64,000 nt of DNA, taken from contig CAVQTN010000002.1 of assembly GCA_963716585.1 (NCBI GenBank), positions 930,001-994,000 on the forward strand, written 5' to 3'. The first letter of the stretch is position 1, and each line of letters starts with the position of its first letter. The position numbers and the translations under genes are program-made. The notes under the pieces were generated by a model. It searched no databases and had not been told where the DNA came from. It saw only the letters and a program-made list of their open reading frames with translations. This DNA comes from JAICUY01 sp963716585 (GTDB lineage: Bacteria; Chloroflexota; Limnocylindria; QHBO01). Shown piece after piece: positions 27,060-33,854 of this stretch.

Positions 27060-28257
27060 GTGGCTTGTGCCCGGGCTTTTCGCCGAAATCGAAGCGCCGG
27101 TTGGGCTTCTCGGTCAGCAGCCGCGCCCGCGTGATCGCCGATTCGCCGAAGCGTTCGCGCACCGCGTCCAGCGAGCGCGCCAGTCGCTCGCCGCGATCGG
27201 CGTGATCGAACAGGGTCAGCTGCTGCTGATCGCTCAGGCTGATGGCGGTCAGGCCGATGAGCCGCACGCCGCGCCCCGCCACCAGCGTCCTGCGCAGCAA
27301 CGCGACGCCGGCGTCGTAGAGCGGCTCGCTCTCGCGCGTCTGGCGCGGCAGCGGCGCCTGGCGGGTGAGCGTCTCGAATCCCTCGTAGCGCAGCTTGAGC
27401 TGCACTGCACCGGCGGAGAGGTCGTGATGCCGCAGCCGGCTGGCGACCGATTCGGCGACGTCGAGCAGCGTCGCCTCGAGCTTCGTGGTCTCGATCGTGT
27501 CGCGCTCGAAGGTGTGCTCGTGCCCGATGCTCTTGGGTGCCTGGAAGGGAACGACCGGCGCGGCATCGATGCCGCGTGCCCGCATGGCGAGGTCGGCGCC
27601 GTGCTGCCCGAAGCGTCGTCGCAGCGTCGCCTCGGACATCCCCGCCAGCTGGCCGATGGTGCTGACGCCGTAGTCCGCCAGCGCCTGGTGCGCCTGCGGC
27701 CCGACGCCCCACAGCCGTCGCACGGGAAGCGGCGCCAGGAATGCCGCCTCGGCGCCCGGCGGCACCACGACCAGCGCATCGGGCTTGCGCAGGTCGGACG
27801 CGACCTTGGCGCACAGCTTGTTGCTCGCCACGCCGACGCTGACCACCAGCCCTACGTCGGACAGGACGCGATCCTTGATGCGCTGCCCCATCGTCTCGCC
27901 GTCGCCGAATGCGGCGGTGCTGTTCGTCACGTCCAGGAACGCCTCGTCCAGCGAGATCGGCTCGACCAGCGGTGTCAGGCTGCCGAAGATCTTCATCACC
28001 TGCTCGCTCAGCTCGCGGTAGCGCTCCGGCCGGCCGGGAAGGAAGGCGCCATGCGGACAGAGGCGCCCTGCCGTGCGCAGCGGCAGAGCCGAGTGGACGC
28101 CGAAGCGACGCGCCTCGTAGTTGGCAGCGCTCACCACGCCCCGCTCGTTCGGGCCGCCGCCGACGATCACCGGCCTGCCACGCAGGGATGGGTCGTCCAG
28201 CTCCTCGACCGATGCATAGAACGCATCGAGGTCGGCGTGCAGGATGACGCGGCTCAT
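27049..28257 (-). CDS. dinB: DNA polymerase IV (Y-family)
   Basis: 402 residues from ATG 28257 (MSRVILHADLDAFYASVEEL). The catalytic acidic residues are in the first block (HADLDAFYAS) and in SLDEAFLDVT; the steric region ARRFGVHSALPLRTA and the thumb helix-hairpin-helix (LWGVGPQAHQALADYG) follow, then the little-finger domain. A beta-clamp-binding peptide, QQLTLFD, lies near the C-terminus. It copies damaged DNA with low fidelity during the SOS response. It is 4 nt behind the glycosylase gene and so in the lexA operon. The stop codon overlaps a LexA box serving the next gene. Confidence 0.95.
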   Translation of the reverse strand: MSRVILHADLDAFYASVEELDDPSLRGRPVIVGGGPNERGVVSAANYEARRFGVHSALPLRTAGRLCPHGAFLPGRPERYRELSEQVMKIFGSLTPLVEPISLDEAFLDVTNSTAAFGDGETMGQRIKDRVLSDVGLVVSVGVASNKLCAKVASDLRKPDALVVVPPGAEAAFLAPLPVRRLWGVGPQAHQALADYGVSTIGQLAGMSEATLRRRFGQHGADLAMRARGIDAAPVVPFQAPKSIGHEHTFERDTIETTKLEATLLDVAESVASRLRHHDLSAGAVQLKLRYEGFETLTRQAPLPRQTRESEPLYDAGVALLRRTLVAGRGVRLIGLTAISLSDQQQLTLFDHADRGERLARSLDAVRERFGESAITRARLLTEKPNRRFDFGEKPGHKPLDE

Positions 28258-28261
28258 CGGT

Positions 28262-29410
28262 TCACATTCGTTCAAGAATGACGCTCTGCGAGTCCGACGC
28301 GGGCGCGAGCAGCGCCACCAGCCGACGCGCCTCCGCCTCGAGGGCGAGCTCGGTTTCGGGACGCAGGCGCCCAAACGACCGCAGCATGATGCGAGCTCCA
28401 GATTCCGCACGGTCCATGTCCCAGGTCCCGGCCACCATGCCATCGACCAGGATCGTCGGGAGCACGTCGGCGTTCCTGGTGTAGACCGCCGCGCGGTGCT
28501 CGTCGGCGATGATCCGTTGCCGGCGCCCGGTGGCGTGCGACAGCAGGAGGCTGTCCCATCGCGCCAGCAGCCGGGGCGGCGCATCGTGGCCGGCCGACGG
28601 TCGGGGCGCATCGGCCAGGTCGAACAGCTTGCGGCCGCCATCGTCGACGAAGTGTTCGATCCGATCGCCCAGCTCGCCCATGGTCCGCTGCCAGTGCGTC
28701 GCTGTGCCGCGCCGGCCGGTGTAGGACATCAGGTCGTCGATCCCCGCCGGGCCGAAGGCACCGAGGTACCGGACCGCGAGGTGGCGGAGCGCGGCCGCCT
28801 CGTCGAGGTCACCCGGCGGCGGGCCGAGGTACTCCTCGGCGAGCCCGTACCGCGATCGGCCATATCCTTCGCCCTCGAACGGAACGTGCACCAGCGGCAA
28901 CGTGCAGGCGACGTAGCGCCAATAGATGCGGTTCGGGTGATCGGCGAGCTTGGGGACTGCGCCGCGCATGATGGCGTCCATGTCTCGGATGCGGAGCGGA
29001 TGGTCCGCGAGGGCATCGCGCACCGTCCCCAGGCCGTCCTGCAGCTGGCGGCCCAGAGGCGAGTCGATCGGATCGGCCTTGAAGAAGGAGCGGAACTGAA
29101 GGCGGCGAAGCGGCTGCGTGAGCATCGACATCGGCCAGAAGTCGTGCGCCGCGACGACGTGAACGGTGATCCGCATGAGCGCGGCGCGCACGACGCTGTG
29201 GTCGGCGAGGGCATTCGGAAGGCCGGCGATGGCACGGTCACCTGCGCGCGACCAGAGCGCGATGGGTGGCCACTCGGGGTGCTGGGCCTGGAGCGAACCG
29301 ACGCCGGCCACCGCGTCGGCGATCGAGCCATCCGTAATCGGCGCCAGCAGGCCCTGGCGGGCGAGGGTGGCGCGGTTGAGCGCGAGGCGGGACAGGGTGC
29401 GCGGCGGCAT
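28262..29410 (-). CDS. AlkZ-like winged-helix DNA glycosylase (HTH_42 family)
   Basis: 382 residues. It belongs to the winged-helix DNA-binding family PF06224 (HTH_42), which includes AlkZ of Streptomyces and YcaQ/AlkX of E. coli, glycosylases that remove alkylated bases and unhook interstrand crosslinks. The catalytic Q-x-Q motif is present as GSLQAQHPEWPP near residue 40; RVTVH-like ALMRITVHVVAAHDFWPM, GDLDEAAALRHLAVRYLGAFGPA (winged-helix) and DEHRAAVYTRNADVLPTILVDGMVAGTW near the end are family-like. It lies between lexA (26 nt) and dinB (4 nt), on the same strand, which argues for SOS control. The substrate lesion is unknown. Confidence 0.8.
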   Translation of the reverse strand: MPPRTLSRLALNRATLARQGLLAPITDGSIADAVAGVGSLQAQHPEWPPIALWSRAGDRAIAGLPNALADHSVVRAALMRITVHVVAAHDFWPMSMLTQPLRRLQFRSFFKADPIDSPLGRQLQDGLGTVRDALADHPLRIRDMDAIMRGAVPKLADHPNRIYWRYVACTLPLVHVPFEGEGYGRSRYGLAEEYLGPPPGDLDEAAALRHLAVRYLGAFGPAGIDDLMSYTGRRGTATHWQRTMGELGDRIEHFVDDGGRKLFDLADAPRPSAGHDAPPRLLARWDSLLLSHATGRRQRIIADEHRAAVYTRNADVLPTILVDGMVAGTWDMDRAESGARIMLRSFGRLRPETELALEAEARRLVALLAPASDSQSVILERM

Positions 29411-29436
29411 CGGTCGCTGCCTCGACCGGGCGGCCG

Positions 29437-30093
29437 CTAGAGCTTACGGATGACGCCGACGACCTTGCCCTGGACCTGGACCTCCGACGCGTAGATCGGC
29501 TCCATGCTGGCGTTCGCCGGCTGCAGCCGGATGCGGTCCTTCTCGCGGAAGAAGCGCTTGAGCGTCACGCCGTTGTCCTCCAGCAGTGCCACGACGATGT
29601 CGCCGTCGCGGGCAGTGGCCTGCGGCTGGACGACGACGTAGTCGCCGTCATCGATGAGTGCGTCGATCATGCTCTTGCCCCGAACGCGCAGGACGTAGGA
29701 GCCGTCGCGTGCCTGCATGGAGCCGGGGACATCCAGCGTCTCGGTCGAGTCGGCGTACGCCTCGATGGGCTGGCCGGCCGCGATCTCGCCCAGCACCGGC
29801 AGGGTCAACACGTCGCGTTCGACCGGCATGCGGAACGGCGTCACGCGACGATCCGCGACGCGACGAGGTGCCGGCTCGGGACGGGTCAGGCGCAGGGCGC
29901 GCGACGAGTGCGATCCGCGCTCCAGCAGGCCGTCGCGCTCGAGGGCGAGCAGGTGATGATGCACCGCCGAGGTCGACGCGAGGCCGACAGCGTCGGCGAT
30001 CTCGCGGACGGATGGCGGATAGCCACGCTCCGTTACGGTGCGGGCGATGGTCTCCAGGATCTTCTGCTTGCGCTCCGCGTCGTGTCTCGTCAC
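29437..30093 (-). CDS. lexA: SOS repressor LexA
   Basis: 218 residues from GTG 30093, with GGAGG 5 nt upstream. N-terminal winged helix (RKQKILETIARTVTERGYPPSVREIADAVGLASTSAVHHHL), linker, then the S24 self-cleavage domain: scissile Ala-Gly in GEIAAGQP, nucleophile Ser in RGKSMIDALI, general base Lys in NGVTLKRFFRE. RecA filaments stimulate self-cleavage, derepressing the operon. It carries its own LexA box between the -35 and -10. Same-strand neighbours AlkZ-like and dinB follow at short spacing, making an SOS operon. Confidence 0.96.
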   Translation of the reverse strand: MTRHDAERKQKILETIARTVTERGYPPSVREIADAVGLASTSAVHHHLLALERDGLLERGSHSSRALRLTRPEPAPRRVADRRVTPFRMPVERDVLTLPVLGEIAAGQPIEAYADSTETLDVPGSMQARDGSYVLRVRGKSMIDALIDDGDYVVVQPQATARDGDIVVALLEDNGVTLKRFFREKDRIRLQPANASMEPIYASEVQVQGKVVGVIRKL

Positions 30094-30121
30094 CGCGGCC
30101 TCCGTTGAGTGGCTTGGCGTG

Positions 30122-30151
30122 ACGGTACCAGAACGCCTGTTCTAATGTCAA
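30122..30151 (-). promoter_or_regulatory. lexA promoter with LexA box
   Basis: On the minus strand: -35 TTGACA (30146-30151), 18-bp spacer holding GAACAGGCGTTC (30131-30142), -10 TACCGT (30122-30127). The predicted start gives a leader of about 22 nt with GGAGG before the lexA GTG. This is classical autoregulation. Confidence 0.82.
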
Positions 30152-30215
30152 ACCAATTCCGGCGTGCCGCTCTGCTATGCTTGGCGACCCACAATCCGAC
30201 CGGAGCCGACGCATC

Positions 30216-30728
30216 GTGAATCTGTCCGGCCGATGGCGCTACCTGCGCCTCGCCCGTCTCATCTGGAAGCTTCCGACCTACGCCCGCATGGTGTGGGGCA
30301 TCGTTCGCGACCCGCGTACGCCGCTGCCGCTGAAGGGCCTGCTGGCCGCGGCGCTGGCGTACGTCGTCGTGCCGATCGACCTCGTGCCCGACATGATCCC
30401 GATCATCGGCCAGGCCGACGACCTGACGGTTCTGCTGCTGGTGCTCGACGTCTTCATCCAAAATGCTCCGCGCGACGTGCGCGAGGAGCACGCCGAGCGC
30501 GCCCGAAACGGGACCTCGGACCTCGACAAGGATCTGGCCAGGCTGCGCGGCCTGATGGGATCCCGCTACGACGAGATCAGGGACAACCTGCCCGAGCTGC
30601 TCGAGCGCTACGGCCGCCTGCGCGATCCGCAGGCGCTCAAGGGAGCGCTCGGCCGATGGCGCGAGCGGCGCACCGTCGCCGGCATCGGCGTTGGCTGGGA
30701 TCAACCCATCGACGAATTGGAGCCGTGA
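30216..30728 (+). CDS. DUF1232 (YkvA-like) membrane protein
   Basis: 170 residues from GTG 30216 (VNLSGRWRYLRLARLIWKLP); an ATG at 30177 in the same frame is directly at the TATGCT -10 (30176-30181) and so unlikely. The DUF1232 core is LPLKGLLAAALAYVVVPIDLVPDMIPIIGQADDLTVLLLVLDVFI, containing the family's PIDLIPD-type motif in a hydrophobic hairpin. The basic N-terminus suggests peripheral or integral membrane association. The C-terminal half is helical and charged (RYDEIRDNLPELLERYGRL). Function is unknown. Its stop overlaps a GTG 9 nt upstream of rplI. Confidence 0.75.
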   Translation: MNLSGRWRYLRLARLIWKLPTYARMVWGIVRDPRTPLPLKGLLAAALAYVVVPIDLVPDMIPIIGQADDLTVLLLVLDVFIQNAPRDVREEHAERARNGTSDLDKDLARLRGLMGSRYDEIRDNLPELLERYGRLRDPQALKGALGRWRERRTVAGIGVGWDQPIDELEP

Positions 30729-30733
30729 CACGC

Positions 30734-31183
30734 ATGAAGGTGATCCTCAAACGCGACGTGAAGGGCCTCGGACGCGAAGGCGAGATGAAGGAAGTCAAGG
30801 ATGGCTATGCCCGCAACTTCCTGCTCCCGACCGGCGCGGCCGGTGCGGCAGACAAGGGAACCGTCGCGAACTGGGAGCGCCACCGCGACCAGCGCGAGGA
30901 GCGAGATCGAGCGGTCCGCGCCGACGCGGAGGCGACCGCGGCCAAGCTTCGCGAGATGAAGCTCGAGATCCCGGTCAAGGCCGGCGAGAGGGGCCGCCTG
31001 TTCGGTGCCGTGACGAATCGGGAGATCGCGCAGGCCATCGCCGCGGAGGGCGTCGAGCTCGATCGGCACGACATTCACCTGCGCGAGCCAATCAAGACCC
31101 TGGGTGAGCACCGGGCCGACGTGCATCTGATTCCGGGCGTGGACGCCACGGTGACGGTCTCGGTGGTGGCTGCGCCGGCATAG
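30734..31183 (+). CDS. rplI: 50S ribosomal protein L9
   Basis: 149 residues. The N-terminal domain MKVILKRDVKGLGREGEMKEVKDGYARNFLLPTGAA is diagnostic for bL9, followed by the long connecting helix (REERDRAVRADAEATAAKLREMKLEI) and the C-terminal rRNA-binding domain (GRLFGAVTNREIAQAI, DRHDIHL, IKTLGEHRADVHLIPGV). It binds 23S rRNA and stretches away from the large subunit. A GTG at 30725, overlapping the upstream stop as GTGA, could add three residues. The usual rpsF-ssb-rpsR neighbours are absent; dnaB follows after 755 nt. Confidence 0.96.
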   Translation: MKVILKRDVKGLGREGEMKEVKDGYARNFLLPTGAAGAADKGTVANWERHRDQREERDRAVRADAEATAAKLREMKLEIPVKAGERGRLFGAVTNREIAQAIAAEGVELDRHDIHLREPIKTLGEHRADVHLIPGVDATVTVSVVAAPA

Positions 31184-31187
31184 ACCG

Positions 31188-31443
31188 ATGCAGACCGATG
31201 CCGCCGCACGGCGCTGGGCCGAGATGGCAGCGGTCGGGAGGCGGGCCCCGATGGCGGAGCCGATCGTTGATGGCGACCGGGCAGCGATCTCGTGGTGGGC
31301 GTCGATGGGCGAGCAGGGCGCCGAGGTCAGCTATGCCGGCACGTCCAACCTTCGCATCGAAGTGGGACACGTGGAACACCGTCGCCGAGCGGCGCGACGC
31401 ACCCGACGCACCTGATGCTTGGGCCGGTATTGCGCGGCGTTGA
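31188..31443 (+). pseudogene. Remnant of an NTF2/SnoaL-like protein
   Basis: One frame reads EPIVDGDRAAISWWASMGEQG and AGTSNLRI, the central strands of a SnoaL-like fold. The next frame continues KWDTWNTVAERRDAPDAWAGI, the usual C-terminal end. About ten codons and one frame are lost near 31355, and the N-terminal third is missing. I take it as a decayed gene. It occupies the first part of the 31184-31938 interval before repeat C, a microsatellite and the dnaB promoter region. Confidence 0.5.
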
Positions 31444-31518
31444 CCAACGCCCCCGCGCATCGGCACCCGCCCGCGGTGCGCACGCAATCGGCCCGTCCAG
31501 CGCACCGGCTACCCGCCG

Positions 31519-31661
31519 ACTGGTCAAATGTCGGTTGCAGCCGCGTTCGACCGGTCCGAAGGCCGTTCCCGGCACGCGGTCGTGCTCAGTCGACGGAATG
31601 TGGCGGCCTGATTGGCGTCGTCGAGTGGCCTAACGCGGCCCACAGCGACATCTGACAAGTC
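31519..31661 (+). repeat. Intergenic inverted-repeat element, copy C
   Basis: 143 bp with the best-preserved ends: GACTGGTCAAATGTCG on the left against CGACATCTGACAAGTC on the right (14 of 16 complementary). Complementarity extends inward through CCGCGTT. It has no significant ORF. It lies downstream of the NTF2-like remnant and upstream of dnaB. Confidence 0.75.
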
Positions 31662-31700
31662 AGGCGCGGACCGGGCGATCGCACGTACCACAGCTGCCGC

Positions 31701-31734
31701 GAGCGGCGAGCGGCGAGCGGCGAGCGGCGACGGC
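31701..31734. repeat. 7-bp tandem repeat (GAGCGGC)n
   Basis: Four perfect copies of GAGCGGC (31701-31728) followed by a partial GACGGC. Non-coding, so slipped-strand variation would affect only spacing upstream of dnaB. Confidence 0.8.
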
Positions 31735-31874
31735 CCGCTCGAACACCCCGCACGTGACGGCTGCCATTGCGACGGGAAAGCTGTCACGCAATCATCCGAT
31801 CATCGTTCATGGGTGAGCCAGGTGCAGTCATGCCATCCACAGCGCCGAGGTCGTAATCCCCGAATCCCCGGGGG

Positions 31875-31883
31875 TTGTCCACA
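31875..31883 (+). promoter_or_regulatory. DnaA-box-like site upstream of dnaB
   Basis: TTGTCCACA matches the form of DnaA box preferred in GC-rich Gram-positives. It is 56 nt before the dnaB start. A weaker CCATCCACA lies near 31833-31841. An isolated strong site is more consistent with a DnaA-responsive promoter than an origin. Confidence 0.4.
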
Positions 31884-31938
31884 CGCCCTGCGGAAATCTC
31901 TGGGGGCCGCCTGACAATGGCCGTTGGGGCGGGATCAG

Positions 31939-33354
31939 ATGCGGAGGGACACTTCAATCACGACGATCATCGCGCCGGGGAGCGGCTACTCACCATCGCC
32001 GGGTGACGCGTCGCTGCAGAAGTTGTCTCCACAGGCGATCGAGGCGGAGCAGAGCGTGCTGGGCTCCATCCTGATCGACGCGGATGCGATCCTGAAGGTC
32101 GCCGAGTTCCTGCGCCCCGCGGACTTCTACCGGAAGCAGCACGGCGACATCTACGAAGCGATGCTGGCCCTCCACGGCCAGCGCGAGCCCATCGACCTGG
32201 TGACCGTCGGCGACGAGCTCGAGCGGCGCGATCGGCTGGAGCCCGTTGGCGGACCAGCGTACCTGACGACGCTCATGAACACGGTGCCGACCGCGGTGCA
32301 CGTCGAGCACTACGGGCGCATCGTCGAGCGCAAGGCGGTCCTGCGCAACCTGATTGGTGCCGCGGGCAAGATCGCCGCCGTCGGCTACGAGGAGGCGAAC
32401 GATGCCGAGGTCGCCATCGACCGCGCGGAGTCGATCCTGTTCGAGATCAGCCAGCATCGTACGGTGGGCGGCTTCGAGTCGCTGGCGACGCTGCTCGGCC
32501 AGGCCTACGACCGGCTCGAGTACCTGCATGAGCATCGCGGCCAGATCCTGGGCATCCCGTCCGGCCTCTCGCAGCTCGACGCGCTGCTGGGCGGGTTCCA
32601 GCCATCGGACCTCATCATCCTCGCGGCCCGGCCGTCGGTCGGCAAGACGAGCCTGGCGCTCAACATCGCGCAGCACGCCGCGGTGCGCGAGGGCAAGAAG
32701 GTGGGCGTCTTCAGCCTGGAGATGAGCAAGGAGCAGCTGGCGTTGCGGCTGTTGAGCGCGGAGAGCGGCATCAACCCGCGGCCGCTGCAGACCGGCTTCG
32801 TCGACGAGACCGACTGGTCGAAGATCGCGCAGGTCATGAACGACATGCATGCCGCGCCACTGTGGATCGACGACTCGCCGGGCCTCACCGTCATGGAGCT
32901 GCGAACCAAGGCGCGGCGGTTGGAGGCCGAGCAGCACGGCTTGGACCTGATCATCGTCGACTACCTGCAGCTGATGCAGGCATCGACCCCGTCGCGCGAC
33001 GGCAATCGGGTGCAGGAGGTGTCGGAGATCAGCCGAGGCATGAAGCAGCTTGCCCGTGAGCTGAAGGTCCCGGTGGTCGGCCTTTCGCAGCTGTCACGCG
33101 GGGTCGAGCAGCGCGGATCGGCCGAGCCACGGCTGTCGGACCTTCGCGAGAGCGGCAGCATCGAGCAGGACGCCGACGTGGTCCTCTTCCTGTACCGCGC
33201 GGAGGACCAGAACCCGGACGCCGAGGTCGAGCTCGTCAAGGCCAAGGTCGCCAAGCATCGCAACGGACCCATCGGCGAGGTGCCGCTGCAGTTCCGCAAG
33301 GCGAACACGCGCTTCTACACGCTCAACGCCAGGGAGGACGTCCCGGCTTACTGA
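31939..33354 (+). CDS. dnaB: Replicative DNA helicase DnaB
   Basis: 471 residues from ATG 31939; a TTG at 31924 in frame is an alternative. The N-terminal primase-interaction domain (SPQAIEAEQSVLGSILIDADAI) is followed by the RecA-like motor: Walker A AARPSVGKTSLALNIA, VFSLEMSKEQLALRLL (H1a), Walker B LIIVDYLQLM, arginine-rich EPRLSDLRESGSIEQDADVVLFLYR and the C-terminal VAKHRNGPIGEV. It unwinds DNA as a hexamer at the fork. It has no intein. A 7-bp hairpin follows the stop. Confidence 0.96.
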   Translation: MRRDTSITTIIAPGSGYSPSPGDASLQKLSPQAIEAEQSVLGSILIDADAILKVAEFLRPADFYRKQHGDIYEAMLALHGQREPIDLVTVGDELERRDRLEPVGGPAYLTTLMNTVPTAVHVEHYGRIVERKAVLRNLIGAAGKIAAVGYEEANDAEVAIDRAESILFEISQHRTVGGFESLATLLGQAYDRLEYLHEHRGQILGIPSGLSQLDALLGGFQPSDLIILAARPSVGKTSLALNIAQHAAVREGKKVGVFSLEMSKEQLALRLLSAESGINPRPLQTGFVDETDWSKIAQVMNDMHAAPLWIDDSPGLTVMELRTKARRLEAEQHGLDLIIVDYLQLMQASTPSRDGNRVQEVSEISRGMKQLARELKVPVVGLSQLSRGVEQRGSAEPRLSDLRESGSIEQDADVVLFLYRAEDQNPDAEVELVKAKVAKHRNGPIGEVPLQFRKANTRFYTLNAREDVPAY

Positions 33355-33373
33355 GTCGTGCCTGCGAGGCGGA

Positions 33374-33398
33374 CTGACCGCCCGAAGCGATCGGTCAG
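33374..33398 (+). terminator. Hairpin after dnaB
   Basis: CTGACCG (33374-33380) pairs with CGGTCAG (33392-33398) around an 11-nt loop, 19 nt past the dnaB stop. No T-run. TAAGAT (33427-33432) just beyond could be the -10 for the next gene. Confidence 0.4.
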
Positions 33399-33497
33399 AT
33401 GGTGTACAGCCGCTTGGTCTCACGTGTAAGATCGGGCGCTGAACGTCCCGGTCCATCGTCCCATCGCGGCTGGGCGCGTCACAGGAGGTCAGGGTTC

Positions 33498-33806
33498 GTG
33501 TACGCCGACAAGACCATCCGCTGCCGAGACTGCGGCATGGACTTCGTCTTCTCAGCCGGAGAGCAGCAGTTCTATGCGGAGAAGGGCCTGCTCAACGAGC
33601 CGCAGCGCTGCCAGGCGTGCCGGGCCGTGGCCAAGCAGAACCGTGCGCTCGGCATCAGCACGCCGGGCGGGGGCAACGGACAGCGCGAGATGCACGCGGC
33701 GGTCTGCGCCGAGTGCGGTGGCCAGGCCCTCGTTCCGTTCCTGCCGCGCAACGACCGACCCGTCTACTGCAGCAACTGCTTCGACAAGGTCCGCGCCCGA
33801 GCCTGA
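33498..33806 (+). CDS. Small zinc-ribbon protein with two CxxC pairs per half
   Basis: 102 residues from GTG 33498, with AGGAGG 9 nt upstream (a leadered gene). N-terminal probable zinc-ribbon: YADKTIRCRDCGMDFVFSAGEQQFYAEKGLLNEPQRCQACRAVAKQNRA, the zf-trcl pattern (CxxC...FxxxEQxFYxxKGL...P.RCxxCR). The C-terminal half carries a second ribbon, VCAECGGQALVPFLPRNDRPVYCSNCFDKVRA, the CxxC-x17-CxxC module. Such proteins are small, cytosolic and possibly RNA- or DNA-binding; the function is unknown. No obvious partner. Confidence 0.78.
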   Translation: MYADKTIRCRDCGMDFVFSAGEQQFYAEKGLLNEPQRCQACRAVAKQNRALGISTPGGGNGQREMHAAVCAECGGQALVPFLPRNDRPVYCSNCFDKVRARA

Positions 33807-33841
33807 GACCATTGGCCGATACCGCTGGTGGTGCGCCTCCC

Positions 33842-33847
33842 TAGAAT
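33842..33847 (+). promoter_or_regulatory. -10 hexamer of leaderless CWB2-VanY gene
   Basis: TAGAAT ends 7 nt before the ATG at 33855, with no Shine-Dalgarno between them. Confidence 0.55.
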
Positions 33848-33854
33848 CTGGCTC

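Noticed and set aside
31801..31938. Replication origin upstream of dnaB
   Set aside because: Only one good DnaA box, no AT-rich unwinding stretch and no dnaA or dnaN nearby.
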